From: G963667915 sp965197385
GTDB taxonomy: Bacteria > Acidobacteriota > Vicinamibacteria > Vicinamibacterales > UBA823
Assembly: GCA_965197385.1 (NCBI GenBank)
Contig: CBDANA010000008.1
Span: forward strand, 682,001-746,000
Reading direction: 5' to 3'
DNA: 64,000 nucleotides
The notes below the pieces were generated by a model. The model worked only from the letters and a program-made list of their open reading frames with translations, was not told where the DNA came from and made no database searches. Position 1 is the first letter of the stretch; each line of letters begins with the position of its first letter. Positions 9,059 through 17,621 of the stretch are shown piece by piece. Made by a program: the position numbers and the translations under genes.

Positions 9059-10055
9059 CGTGATCGTGAGTTACCTGGCCATGCATTTCCCGGTGAAACC
9101 GGCACCGCAGGCTGTGGTGATTTCGGGAGATGTGAGTGTCTCCATTAATGAGTGGATGCTGCCCACGCTCGGCTCGCGGCCGCATGACCCACTCGCCGCC
9201 GCGGACGGCTCCGTGTGGTGGACCGGGCAGTTCGCCAACGTGATGGGACGGCTCGATCCGTCGACTGGCGCCATGAAGGAGTATCCCCTGGACACACCCG
9301 ACTCGGGACCGCACGGCTTGGCCGAAGACGACGCGGGCAACATCTGGTTCACCGCCGTCTCGAAGGGCTACGTCGGCAAGCTCGATCCGACGACGGGCGC
9401 CGTGACCGAATACCCGGTGCCCGAGGGTACCCGCGGGCCCCACACGCCCGTCTTCGACCAGAGCGGTACGTTGTGGTTCACCCTCCAATCGGGCATGGTG
9501 GGGAGGATTCTTCCAGAAACCGGCGAGATGAAGGTTGCCGCGACACCCAGCGACAACACCTACCCGTATGGCATCGTGGTGAACTCCCAGGGCGTGCCGT
9601 GGTACGTCGATTTCCGGGGCAACCGGCTGGGCAGCGTTGATCCGGAGACGATGGAGATTCGGGAGCATGCCTTGCCGCACCCCGAGGCACGCCCCCGGCG
9701 CATCGCCATCACGCCGGATGACGTGCTCTGGTATACGGACTACGCCCGCGGCTACCTGGGCCGGTTCGACCCCGCGACCGGCGCGGTCCAAGAATGGCCG
9801 TCGCCTGGCGGGCCGGAGTCCCAGCCCTACGGCATCGCCGCCGTCGGCACTGCCATCTGGTACAGCGAATCGGCGGTGCGACCGAATACCCTCGTGCGCT
9901 TCGACACGCAGACGGAGAAGTTTCAGACGTGGGTGATTCCATCGGGTGGAGGTGTCGTCCGGAACATGATGGCCACGCCAGACGGCGACCTCGTGTTGGC
10001 CTGCAGCGGCGTGAATCGGATCGCGGTCGTCGAAGTCGGCGAGGGCGCCCAATAG
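9030..10055 (+). CDS. Vgb-like (streptogramin lyase-type) beta-propeller, second half of the split cytochrome protein
   Basis: A 341-residue seven-bladed propeller of the virginiamycin B lyase-like type. Each blade repeats a pattern of the kind GRLDPSTGAMKEYPL, GKLDPTTGAVTEYPV, GRFDPATGAVQEW. The first 15 or so residues (VELPSNQTDVIVSYLAMHF) are really the end of the preceding cytochrome c domain, which shows that the two were one polypeptide. The ATG at 9030 has no ribosome-binding site and no signal peptide, so the propeller is probably not exported by itself. Proteins with a cytochrome c domain ahead of such a propeller are plausible periplasmic redox or lactone-cleaving enzymes; the substrate is unknown. 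Confidence 0.7.
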   Translation: MVELPSNQTDVIVSYLAMHFPVKPAPQAVVISGDVSVSINEWMLPTLGSRPHDPLAAADGSVWWTGQFANVMGRLDPSTGAMKEYPLDTPDSGPHGLAEDDAGNIWFTAVSKGYVGKLDPTTGAVTEYPVPEGTRGPHTPVFDQSGTLWFTLQSGMVGRILPETGEMKVAATPSDNTYPYGIVVNSQGVPWYVDFRGNRLGSVDPETMEIREHALPHPEARPRRIAITPDDVLWYTDYARGYLGRFDPATGAVQEWPSPGGPESQPYGIAAVGTAIWYSESAVRPNTLVRFDTQTEKFQTWVIPSGGGVVRNMMATPDGDLVLACSGVNRIAVVEVGEGAQ

Positions 10056-10083
10056 ACGCCACGGGGAGGCTGTCGACTGGCTG

Positions 10084-11271
10084 CTAACGCCGAGGCGACA
10101 GCGTGCGGTCCCAGTTGAGGACGCCGTACCGCTCGAGTATGGCCTGCGTTTCATCGAGCGGCAGCGCGGGGAGCGTGCGACCGCGGCCGGACACGCTCGT
10201 CGCTCGCAGGACCGCGTTGTAGATCGCTTCTTCCGTGGCCTCGATGGTAGCGGCGAACAGCGGCGACATGGAGGGGTTCGGCAGCGAGACCGCGGATTCG
10301 GGCGTTCGCGCCGAGCGGTCCCGCCGAACCTCTGAAGCCGTCGAGAAGGCGATCACGTAATCGCCAGAGCTGTTCGACGCGTGCGAGCCGGTGCGGGCCA
10401 GCCCCATGATGGCTCTCCGCGATAGACGATCGAGATTCCGCGCGGTGAGCGGTGCGTCGGTGGCGACCACCATCATGATGGACCCGCCGTCCTGCGGCGG
10501 CGCGGCTCGCTCCGCGGCCTCGAGCTGACTCCGGTACGAGTACTGCTCCAGCTCACGACCGACCGGGGCGCCATTCATCGTCAGCACGCCGCCGAAGTTC
10601 GTCTGGACGAGGACGCCGACGGTATAGCCGCCAAGCGAGGCAGGCAGGCGCCGCGAGCTGGTGCCGATACCGCCCTTCCAGCCGAACGCCCGAGTGCCGG
10701 TTCCGGCGCCCACGCTGCCCTCCTTCACCGCTCCGCCACTCGCCGTGTCGAGTGCCTGCCGGACGTGCTCCGGCCTGACCGGATCGGCCCACATGTCGTT
10801 CACGCCGCTGTCGTTGGTCTCTCCGACGATTGGATTGATGGTGTGCTCACCCTCACCCGGCTGCGCCAGCAGATAGTCGGCGAGCGCCTCCGCGGCGCTC
10901 CAGACGCACATCGTGCAGGTCAAGAGAATCGGCGTTTCGATTTCGCCGAACTCGCGCACCTGGGTTTCACCGATGAGCTTGCCGTACCCGTTGCCGACGT
11001 GAATCCAGGCGGGCACCGGCGCACGATACAGATTGCCCGGCTGGGGGATGACGGCGGTGACGCCGGTTCGAACGTCGTCGCCCGCCCGGATCGTCGCGTG
11101 TCCGACACGCACGCCAGCCACGTCGGTGATCGCGTTATTGGGCCCGGGCTCGAAGACACCGACGACGAGACCGATATCGCGGGCGCGCGGACGCTGGGCC
11201 GGCTGAGCCGCCGCGCCGAGGACCGCGAACGAACACCACAGAACGACGAGTGTCACCTCGCAACCTCGCAT
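10084..11271 (-). CDS. P1-family (DmpA-like) self-processing aminopeptidase
   Basis: A 395-residue N-terminal-nucleophile peptidase with a signal peptide (hydrophobic residues 6-22), so it is exported. The family is made as an inactive precursor that cuts itself between Gly and Ser, the new N-terminal Ser being the nucleophile. Here GGSIMMVVATDAPL places that Ser at about residue 264, leaving a beta chain of about 131 residues, the usual size. Other family motifs are DVAGVRVGHAT, NDSGVNDMW, GSVGAGTGTRAFGWKGGIGTSSR-like glycine segments, and GVLVQTNFGG. Relatives remove N-terminal D- or L-amino acids or split beta-peptides. It is convergent with the propeller gene that ends at 10055. Confidence 0.88.
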   Translation of the reverse strand: MRGCEVTLVVLWCSFAVLGAAAQPAQRPRARDIGLVVGVFEPGPNNAITDVAGVRVGHATIRAGDDVRTGVTAVIPQPGNLYRAPVPAWIHVGNGYGKLIGETQVREFGEIETPILLTCTMCVWSAAEALADYLLAQPGEGEHTINPIVGETNDSGVNDMWADPVRPEHVRQALDTASGGAVKEGSVGAGTGTRAFGWKGGIGTSSRRLPASLGGYTVGVLVQTNFGGVLTMNGAPVGRELEQYSYRSQLEAAERAAPPQDGGSIMMVVATDAPLTARNLDRLSRRAIMGLARTGSHASNSSGDYVIAFSTASEVRRDRSARTPESAVSLPNPSMSPLFAATIEATEEAIYNAVLRATSVSGRGRTLPALPLDETQAILERYGVLNWDRTLSPRR

Positions 11272-11548
11272 GGGTACCTCTCAGGAGGCAGCTTACGCCA
11301 TTCACCCGTCGCCAGTCATCAGCCACGACGGCGACCGGTCGAGGAAGGCGTTATGTCGAACGACATATAATCACCCTAGTCACGACAGAACTGCGCCGGT
11401 GGGCGACCCAGCATTCGACTGCCCGGCATCTGATCTGCCTGGCCGCCTGCGTCGTTTTCTGAAGCACTCGGCCGTGGGCGTGGGGCTCACGGCAGGCCCA
11501 TGAACGTATTCCACGTCGGAACACCCGGCAACCGGAGGGGGAACTACA

Positions 11549-12973
11549 ATGGCGTGCGTGACTCGTGTAACGGTGGCCGCGCAGCTGATGCTGATGGCCG
11601 CGCCCGCGTGCGCTCAGACGACCGACGATCCGTTCTCGACGCCGGTCGGCGCTGGCCACCGCGCCATCGAGGTCGGCATCGTCGAGTTCGCCTCGGTCCC
11701 GGACAGCGATGGGCAGCCGGCCCGCATGATGCTGCTGGTCGACGAGCCGGGCACGGGCCGCATGTTCGTGAGCGACATGCGCGGGCTGCTCTACCACGTC
11801 AGCTACGACGGCCAGACGGTGACCCGGTATCTCGACCTCGACGCCGAAACCTGGGGCGTGCGCGTCGAAGCGTCCCGGAATGAGCGAGGCTTCCAGAGTT
11901 TCGCCTTCCACCCGCAGTTCAGTCAGACGGGCACGCCCGGTTTCGGCAAGCTCTACACGCTCACCGACACGAGCAACACGACGCCCCCGCCCGACTTCGC
12001 GTCTGGGGGTGGCAACGACTCGCACGACACCGTCCTGCTGGAGTGGACCGCCGAGAACCCGGGTGCCACGATCTATGATGGCGTACCGTCGCGGGAACTG
12101 CTCCGCATCGAGCAACCGTTCGGCAACCACAACGGCGGACAGATTGACTTCAATCCGCTCGCCTCACCGGGCGACGCGGAGTTCGGCCTGCTCTACGTGG
12201 GGTCGGCGGATGGCGGCAGCGGCGGCGACCCGATGAGCCTCGCGCAGAACCTCGGCTCCGCCTTCGGCAAGATCCTGCGCATCGACCCGCTGGGCTCCGA
12301 CGGCGCCAACGGCCATTACGGCATCCCGGCGGACAACCCGTTCGCCGGCGACGCCGCGGCGCTCGGCGAGATCTACGCCTACGGCCTGCGCAATCCGCAG
12401 CGGTTCGCCTGGGACGCGGCGAACGGCAACCTGTTCGTCGCCGACATCGGCCAGAACATCGTGGAGGAGATCAGCCTCGTCACCTCCGGCGCGAACCTCG
12501 GCTGGAACGACTGGGAGGGCAGCTTCGGCTTCATCAGCCGCCGTGCGGTCAGCACCGAGAATCAGCGCGGCGACGCCGGGCGCGTCTACCCGATCGTCGA
12601 GTACGGACAGCTGGATCCGCTCCTGCAGCGCGGCTCGGCCGTCACCGGGATCTACGCCTACCGCGAAGACACGATTCCCCAGCTGACGAACTTGGTGCTG
12701 TTCGGCGACAACCCGAGCGGCGAGGTCTTCTGCTTCTCCGCCGACGACCTGCCCGAGGGCGGCCAGGAGGCCATCCAGCGCGTTCTGTTCGACGTCAACG
12801 GAGATAACGGGCCGAAGACGCTGCTGCAGCTGATCCAGGACAAGAACGTCGCGCAAGGCAGGGCGCCGGCGACCCGCGCCGACATGCGCATGGGCTTGGG
12901 GCCGGACGGTCAGATTTTTCTATTGAATAAGCGGGACGGCACGATCCGCCTGCTCGTGCCAGACCAACGGTAG
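11549..12973 (+). CDS. Exported PQQ-dependent sugar dehydrogenase (soluble GDH/Asd family)
   Basis: A 474-residue protein with a signal peptide ending near ACAQ (residue 23). The body is the six-bladed GSDH-type propeller. Family marks are RGFQSFAFHPQF, GGNDSHDTVLLEW, GNHNGGQIDF (the His that acts as general base in soluble glucose dehydrogenase), FGKILRIDPLG, and YAYGLRNPQRFAWD with the Arg that contacts PQQ, then VADIGQNIVEEI. It oxidises aldose sugars to lactones in the periplasm using PQQ. No PQQ synthesis genes are in the window. A GGAGG-like run precedes the start. It is convergent with the molybdenum hydroxylase operon, with only 9 bp between the genes. Confidence 0.85.
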   Translation: MACVTRVTVAAQLMLMAAPACAQTTDDPFSTPVGAGHRAIEVGIVEFASVPDSDGQPARMMLLVDEPGTGRMFVSDMRGLLYHVSYDGQTVTRYLDLDAETWGVRVEASRNERGFQSFAFHPQFSQTGTPGFGKLYTLTDTSNTTPPPDFASGGGNDSHDTVLLEWTAENPGATIYDGVPSRELLRIEQPFGNHNGGQIDFNPLASPGDAEFGLLYVGSADGGSGGDPMSLAQNLGSAFGKILRIDPLGSDGANGHYGIPADNPFAGDAAALGEIYAYGLRNPQRFAWDAANGNLFVADIGQNIVEEISLVTSGANLGWNDWEGSFGFISRRAVSTENQRGDAGRVYPIVEYGQLDPLLQRGSAVTGIYAYREDTIPQLTNLVLFGDNPSGEVFCFSADDLPEGGQEAIQRVLFDVNGDNGPKTLLQLIQDKNVAQGRAPATRADMRMGLGPDGQIFLLNKRDGTIRLLVPDQR

Positions 12974-12982
12974 CGCCGCCGA

Positions 12983-13975
12983 TCAGGCGTCGCGCAACGA
13001 TCGCTTTACCAGATTCTGCATGAGCGGAATCTTGTAGTGGTTGTAGTTCAACGGCCGCGCGCCGTGCGCGGCCGCGGCGGCGGCCAGCTCGGCCGTCTCC
13101 TCACTCTGGGCACGACCCCGGACGAGCGCCTCGACCTCGTTCAGGCGGCGCGGCGTGCACTGCACGGCGCCGCACGCAATCCGGACATCCTCGATCGTGC
13201 CGGCGGCGTCGACGCGCATCGCGGTCGCGACGCTCACCAGAGCGAAGTCCCACGAATTCCGATCGGCCACCTTCTCGAAGGAGAACCGGGCACCCGACCA
13301 GGTCTCGGGGATGCGGATCGTCGTCAAGATGTCGCCCGGCTCGAGGACGGTCATGCGCCGGATGTCCACGGAGGGCGGCATGAAGAAGTCCTCCGAATGC
13401 ACGACGCGCTCGCCGCGCGAGTTGCGGATCACGAAGGACGCGTCCAGCGCGACCAGTGCCGGCGCCGTGTCCGACGGCGTCACCGCCACGCAGCGATCGG
13501 CCTCGAAGAGGCAGTGCTCCCGATTCATCGCGACCGGCGTGTCGGCGTAGCAGATGTTCCCCCCGGCACGGTAGCAGTCGAGCCCGTAGCGGTAGTACCA
13601 GCATCGGGTGTCCTGGCAGAGGTTGCCGCCGAGCGTCCCGGTGTTCCGGATCTGCGGGCTCGCCACCCGGCGGGCGGCGTCGGCGAGCAAGCCGAACCGT
13701 TCCCGCACCAGCGGGTCGCGCTCGACCTCGGTGAGGGTCGTCAGGGCTCCGATCTCCAGGCCGGTGCCTACTTCGCGGACCCCCTTGAGCTCCGGAATGC
13801 CCTCGAGGTCGATCACCGCGTCGGGCCGCCTGGCCCGTTCCTTGAACCAGCCGAGGCTGTCGTGCCCGCCGGCCAGCGCCCACCCGCGGTCGCCCCAGCG
13901 ATCCAGCAGCTCGAACGCGGTCTCCAGATCCGCAGGCTGGAACAGCTCGAAATGCGGCATCATGTCGTTCGCCAT
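12983..13975 (-). CDS. FAD-binding subunit of a PaoABC-like molybdenum hydroxylase
   Basis: A 330-residue protein starting at the ATG at 13973-13975 (MANDMMPHFEL). A longer frame exists but its extra 45 residues overlap the previous gene and look random. The N-terminal FAD domain has ALAGGHDSL. A Cys-rich insertion (CQDTRCWYYRYGLDC and later NICYADTP with CLFEADRC) replaces the usual loop. In PaoB and 4-hydroxybenzoyl-CoA reductase such an insertion carries an additional [4Fe-4S] cluster. The CO-dehydrogenase-type C-terminal domain ends the protein. It is the last gene of the three-gene operon and passes electrons from the Mo and 2Fe-2S centres to an external acceptor. Confidence 0.8.
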   Translation of the reverse strand: MANDMMPHFELFQPADLETAFELLDRWGDRGWALAGGHDSLGWFKERARRPDAVIDLEGIPELKGVREVGTGLEIGALTTLTEVERDPLVRERFGLLADAARRVASPQIRNTGTLGGNLCQDTRCWYYRYGLDCYRAGGNICYADTPVAMNREHCLFEADRCVAVTPSDTAPALVALDASFVIRNSRGERVVHSEDFFMPPSVDIRRMTVLEPGDILTTIRIPETWSGARFSFEKVADRNSWDFALVSVATAMRVDAAGTIEDVRIACGAVQCTPRRLNEVEALVRGRAQSEETAELAAAAAAHGARPLNYNHYKIPLMQNLVKRSLRDA

Positions 13976-13983
13976 GAGGTTCC

Positions 13984-16386
13984 TCAGTCGGTGTTGACTT
14001 GCAAGGGCTTGTGGGACTGCGGCCGCTCGGCCACCGCGTTCACGATCATGTCGGGTAGCACCGGCGTCCGGTTGAAGTAGTGGCCGCCCAGCGCGTCCGA
14101 AATCGCGCACAGCAGGGCGGCGCCTGCGCAGCCCATCAGCGGCTCGCCGACCCCCTTCGTGCCCATCGGGTTCTGCGGGTCGGGCTGGTCCACGGCATCC
14201 GTATCCATCTGCGTGGGCACGTCCAGATAGGACGGCGGCTTGGCCTGGTACAGGCCGACCGAGCGCGGCAGGCCGTAATGCGGGTCGTAGACCTGGCGCT
14301 CGAGGGAGGCCAGGCCGAACCCCATCACGGCGCCGCTCCTGACCTGCGCCGCGAGCCCCTGCGGGTGCATGACCGTGCCGCAGTCGGCAACGCCCAGGTA
14401 GTCGAGGATCTCGAACTTGCCGGTCTCCAGGTCCAGCTCGATCCGGATGAAGCCGGCGGCGAGCGCCGGCACCATCCCGGTACGCTCCAGCGTGTCCTTG
14501 GCGACGCCGATGAGCCCGGTGCCGGCCAAGCCGCGCACCGCCCCCTTCGTCATCGGGTTCAGATCCTCGGCCATCTCCTCGCCGCTGAACTTTCCGCCCA
14601 GCTGGATGGCGCGCCTGGCCGCCGCCGCGTAGGTCAGCCGGCGTGACGGGTTGCCCCGCCGGAACACCGTCTCGTTCCCGATGTCGTAGTCGTCGGGCGA
14701 GCCGCCCAGATCGTGTGCGGCGATCTCCTTGAGCTTCGCGACGGCGTCCATCGCGGCCACGTAGTTCGTGCGCACCATCGTGAACGACGTGTTGCTGCCG
14801 AACTGCCCGAGGTTCCAGGGCAGCCCAAGCCTGGAGTCACCCCGCTCGATGACGCAGTTCTCCCAGTCGCACTTCAGGATCTCGGCCGCCACGCGCGAGG
14901 TGGACGCATACGAGTAGGTCCCCAGGTTGCCGACGCCGGTGTGGATGTGCAGCTTGCCCTCCGGGCTCAGCCGCACCAGGCCGTCGAACCCGTTTGAGCC
15001 GGCGGAGTGGAACGCCTGGCCGATGCCGACGCCGATCACCTTCGAGCCGCGCCGCTCGCCGCTTCGGACCCGCTTTCCGTTCCAGTCGAACTTCTCGGCC
15101 CCCTGGTCCAGCGCTTCCCGCATGTAGGCGCTCGTGATCGCCCCCCGGTCGCCGCCGTATTTCGAATCGTGATCTGGCGCGTTGATCCGGCGGATCGCGA
15201 ACTGGTCGATGCCGAGCTTCCGCGCCGCCTTGTCGAGCAGCGGCTCCACGGCAATGGCGATCTGGTTCTGCCCCGGACCGCGCTGGGCTCCGCGGGGCGG
15301 CGTGTTGGTCAGGACCGAGATGCCGCGGAACCGCATCGCCTCGGGCGTGTAGACGATCGACACGGCGCTGGCCGCGGCGTTCCAGTCGCCACCGCCGGAG
15401 TTCGAGCCGCTCTCCTGGATGATGTAGAGGTCGCACGCCAGGAGCCGTCCGTCGTCCCGAAACCCCATCTTGATCCGGCCCTGGAAGCCGGGCCGGGCCG
15501 TGCCGACGGCGTACTCCTCGGCGCGGCTGATCCGCATCATGACGGGCCGGCCGGTCTTCTTGGCCATCAGGGCGGGCACCGCCTGGATCGGGTAGGCGGA
15601 CCCCTTCGACCCGAACCCGCCGCCGCAGTTCTCGCCCACAAAGACCAGCTTGTCCGGCTCGATCTCGAGGTAGTTGGCCAAGCCCGGCACGACGAAGCTC
15701 TGGCTCTGGTTCGACCCATACAGGTAGCAGGTGCCGTTCTCCCAGTAGGCCATGGCGGTTCGGGGCTCCATGCAGTGATGGGAGTTGCTCGCCGTCACGA
15801 ACGTCTCGTCGAGCGTGACCGCGGCCTTGGCGAAACCGGCCTCGATGTCCCCGTAGGACCAGGTCGCGGTCGGCTCGCCCATCGGCAACTCGCCCTCGCC
15901 CGCTGCCGCGAAATCCTCCGCCGTCCACTTGACTGAGCGCAGGCCTTCGCGCGGCACCACCGCATTGCCGTCCAGCCTGGCGTCAGGCCCGTCGGCACGA
16001 AGGCTCTCGAGCGGGTCCACCGTGAACGGCAGCAGCTCGAGGTCAACCTTGATCTTCGCAATCGCATCCTCGGCGAGTGTCTCGTTCACCGCGGCGACTG
16101 CGAGGATCGGCGCGCCCACGTAGTGCGGCTCGTTGGTCAGGATCGGATCGCGGGGCGCCTGGACCTCCGGCACCTCATCGGCCGTCAGGACGGCGACGAC
16201 GCCCTCCATCGCGAGCGCCGCCGAGTCGTCGATGTTGCGGACCCGGGCATGCGGCATCGGGCTGGTCAGCAGCCGGCAGAAGAGCATCCCGTCGGCGCGG
16301 AAATCCTCCGCGTACTTCGCTCTGCCGGTCACCTTGCCGCGGACGTCGGGCGGTGTGAAGTTCTTGCCAACCAGCACGTTCGCCAT
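13984..16386 (-). CDS. Molybdopterin-binding catalytic subunit of a xanthine dehydrogenase-family enzyme
   Basis: An 800-residue large subunit. It holds an N-terminal aldehyde oxidase/xanthine dehydrogenase a/b hammerhead domain (DVRGKVTGRAKYAEDF at about residue 15) and a Mo-cofactor domain with GGGFGSKG (about residue 255) and the GVGEPLMG loop near residue 750, where the Glu is the catalytic base. It hydroxylates an aldehyde or N-heterocycle; the substrate cannot be read. It starts 1 bp after the small subunit stops and ends 8 bp before the FAD subunit start, so the three are one operon. No cofactor-insertion chaperone of the PaoD/XdhC type is in the window. Confidence 0.88.
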   Translation of the reverse strand: MANVLVGKNFTPPDVRGKVTGRAKYAEDFRADGMLFCRLLTSPMPHARVRNIDDSAALAMEGVVAVLTADEVPEVQAPRDPILTNEPHYVGAPILAVAAVNETLAEDAIAKIKVDLELLPFTVDPLESLRADGPDARLDGNAVVPREGLRSVKWTAEDFAAAGEGELPMGEPTATWSYGDIEAGFAKAAVTLDETFVTASNSHHCMEPRTAMAYWENGTCYLYGSNQSQSFVVPGLANYLEIEPDKLVFVGENCGGGFGSKGSAYPIQAVPALMAKKTGRPVMMRISRAEEYAVGTARPGFQGRIKMGFRDDGRLLACDLYIIQESGSNSGGGDWNAAASAVSIVYTPEAMRFRGISVLTNTPPRGAQRGPGQNQIAIAVEPLLDKAARKLGIDQFAIRRINAPDHDSKYGGDRGAITSAYMREALDQGAEKFDWNGKRVRSGERRGSKVIGVGIGQAFHSAGSNGFDGLVRLSPEGKLHIHTGVGNLGTYSYASTSRVAAEILKCDWENCVIERGDSRLGLPWNLGQFGSNTSFTMVRTNYVAAMDAVAKLKEIAAHDLGGSPDDYDIGNETVFRRGNPSRRLTYAAAARRAIQLGGKFSGEEMAEDLNPMTKGAVRGLAGTGLIGVAKDTLERTGMVPALAAGFIRIELDLETGKFEILDYLGVADCGTVMHPQGLAAQVRSGAVMGFGLASLERQVYDPHYGLPRSVGLYQAKPPSYLDVPTQMDTDAVDQPDPQNPMGTKGVGEPLMGCAGAALLCAISDALGGHYFNRTPVLPDMIVNAVAERPQSHKPLQVNTD

Positions 16387-16387
16387 C

Positions 16388-17011
16388 TCAGCTCTCCCTC
16401 GCCGCGCGCATGACGCCGTTCAGATAGTGGTCGTAAGCTCCGCACCGGCACAGATTCCCAGCCATCGCCTCGCGCGCTTCCTGCCGCGTGGGGTTCGGAT
16501 TGGCCTGGAGCAGCGCCACGGCGGACACCACCTGCCCTGGCGTGCAGAACCCGCACTGCGGCCCCAGCTCGTCCATGAACGCCTGCTGCACCGGATGCAG
16601 CTCGCCGGACGGGCCTTCCAGGCCCTCGACCGTCGTGATCTGGCGGCCGCGCACCCGATGGGTCAGGGTCGAGCACGAGTAGTGGGTGACGCCGTCAATG
16701 ATGACGGTGCACGCGCCGCACTCGGCTCGATCGCATCCGAGTTTCGTGCCCGTGAGCCCGAGCTTGTAGCGCAGCGTCATCGCGAGGGTTTCGTTGGGCA
16801 GCACGTCGACGCGGCGGGTCTGTCCGTTTACGTTCAGCGACAGGAGACGCTCCACCGCGCCCGACTTGCCGGGGGTGGACTGGGCCCACGTCGTCGGCAC
16901 GTAGGCCACGCTCGAGACAACGACCCCGGAGGCGATCACGCTCTTGATGAACTCGCGCCGCGACGGGGCAGGCTGGCCCTCAGGCAGGAAGAACTCGTGT
17001 TGATCGGTCAT
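16388..17011 (-). CDS. Tat-exported [2Fe-2S] subunit of a xanthine dehydrogenase-family enzyme
   Basis: A 207-residue iron-sulfur subunit and first gene of the operon. A twin-arginine signal (SRREFIK, residues 17-23, then a hydrophobic stretch ending near WAQ) predicts export of the folded complex, with the other subunits carried along, as for E. coli PaoABC. The plant-type [2Fe-2S] domain has CDRAECGACTV plus a following Cys (HYSC). The C-terminal all-helical [2Fe-2S] domain has QCGFCTPGQV and LCRCGAYDHY. All eight cluster cysteines are visible. A 7-bp tandem repeat (17013-17039) sits just upstream of the ATG and may overlap the leader. Confidence 0.88.
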   Translation of the reverse strand: MTDQHEFFLPEGQPAPSRREFIKSVIASGVVVSSVAYVPTTWAQSTPGKSGAVERLLSLNVNGQTRRVDVLPNETLAMTLRYKLGLTGTKLGCDRAECGACTVIIDGVTHYSCSTLTHRVRGRQITTVEGLEGPSGELHPVQQAFMDELGPQCGFCTPGQVVSAVALLQANPNPTRQEAREAMAGNLCRCGAYDHYLNGVMRAARES

Positions 17012-17012
17012 G

Positions 17013-17039
17013 ACTCTCGACTCTCGGCTCTCGGCTTCG
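17013..17039. repeat. 7-bp tandem repeat (STRR-like)
   Basis: ACTCTCG ACTCTCG GCTCTCG and a partial fourth unit, immediately upstream of the Tat-signal iron-sulfur subunit start. This is one of several loci in the window with degenerate 7-bp tandem units next to gene ends. Confidence 0.7.
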
Positions 17040-17149
17040 TGCGGCAGTTCGTGACTACTGATGATGCCCCTTTTGGTGTCCCGCGGTACCGGCGACGAAC
17101 ATTAATCGAAGCGGGCTAGCATCGAGACTACCACAAGCGGGCTCCCACA

Positions 17150-17530
17150 CTAGGCGTTCGTTCGGACTGCCGACACGATCTTCTGGATCAGCGTGTCGCT
17201 GAACGGCAGGCCGTCGATTTCCCGGCGATTGTCGTTCCCTTGGCGCACGACCACCAGGTCCAGGCTGGGAATGATGTAGCTGTGGTTCTGGTTGTGGCCT
17301 CGTGACATATAGAGGTCGCTCGGCACCCCGTCCAGGTCATCCAGGATCCAGAAGGTGTAGCCGTGAGGGTTCGGCGTCGCCCCGTTGTCCCGGACGAACC
17401 GGCTGGTCGCCAGCTCCAGCCAGGCCGCCGGAACGAGCTGCCGGCTGCCCCACCGCCCCTGGCGCAGCCAGAGGTAGCCAGCCTGGCGAAATCCCGCGCC
17501 GTGACACTCTGCCAGCCTACCCGACAGCCC
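17150..17530 (-). pseudogene. C-terminal remnant of a class C beta-lactamase-like serine hydrolase
   Basis: The frame from about 17485 leftwards reads YLWLRQGRWGSRQLVP, then WLELATSRFV, HGYTFWILDDL and GHNQNHSYIIPSLDLVVVRQG, the typical end of periplasmic serine hydrolases, closing with a helix of the final domain. Just upstream the correct continuation (SVTARDFARL) is in another frame, so one base has been lost around 17487. Nothing of the SxxK or YxN catalytic region remains; beyond about 17530 the sequence is the TetR promoter region. It is a dead fragment. Confidence 0.7.
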
Positions 17531-17570
17531 AGCGCCCCTACCCCAACAGAACTTTCTCGGACGGAGATGC

Positions 17571-17613
17571 GTATAAACGTATGATTGAAGTGAACGTTTG
17601 ATTTTAGTTATAC
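17571..17613. promoter_or_regulatory. Candidate TetR operator/promoter
   Basis: An AT-richer 43-bp segment directly upstream of the TetR gene contains two nested dyads: GTATAA (17571-17576) with TTATAC (17608-17613), and AAACGT (17575-17580) with ACGTTT (17594-17599). The inner half-sites resemble the GAAAC/GTTTC-like sites bound by PsrA-type TetR regulators. Autoregulation is inferred. Confidence 0.45.
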
Positions 17614-17621
17614 TGCTTGCC

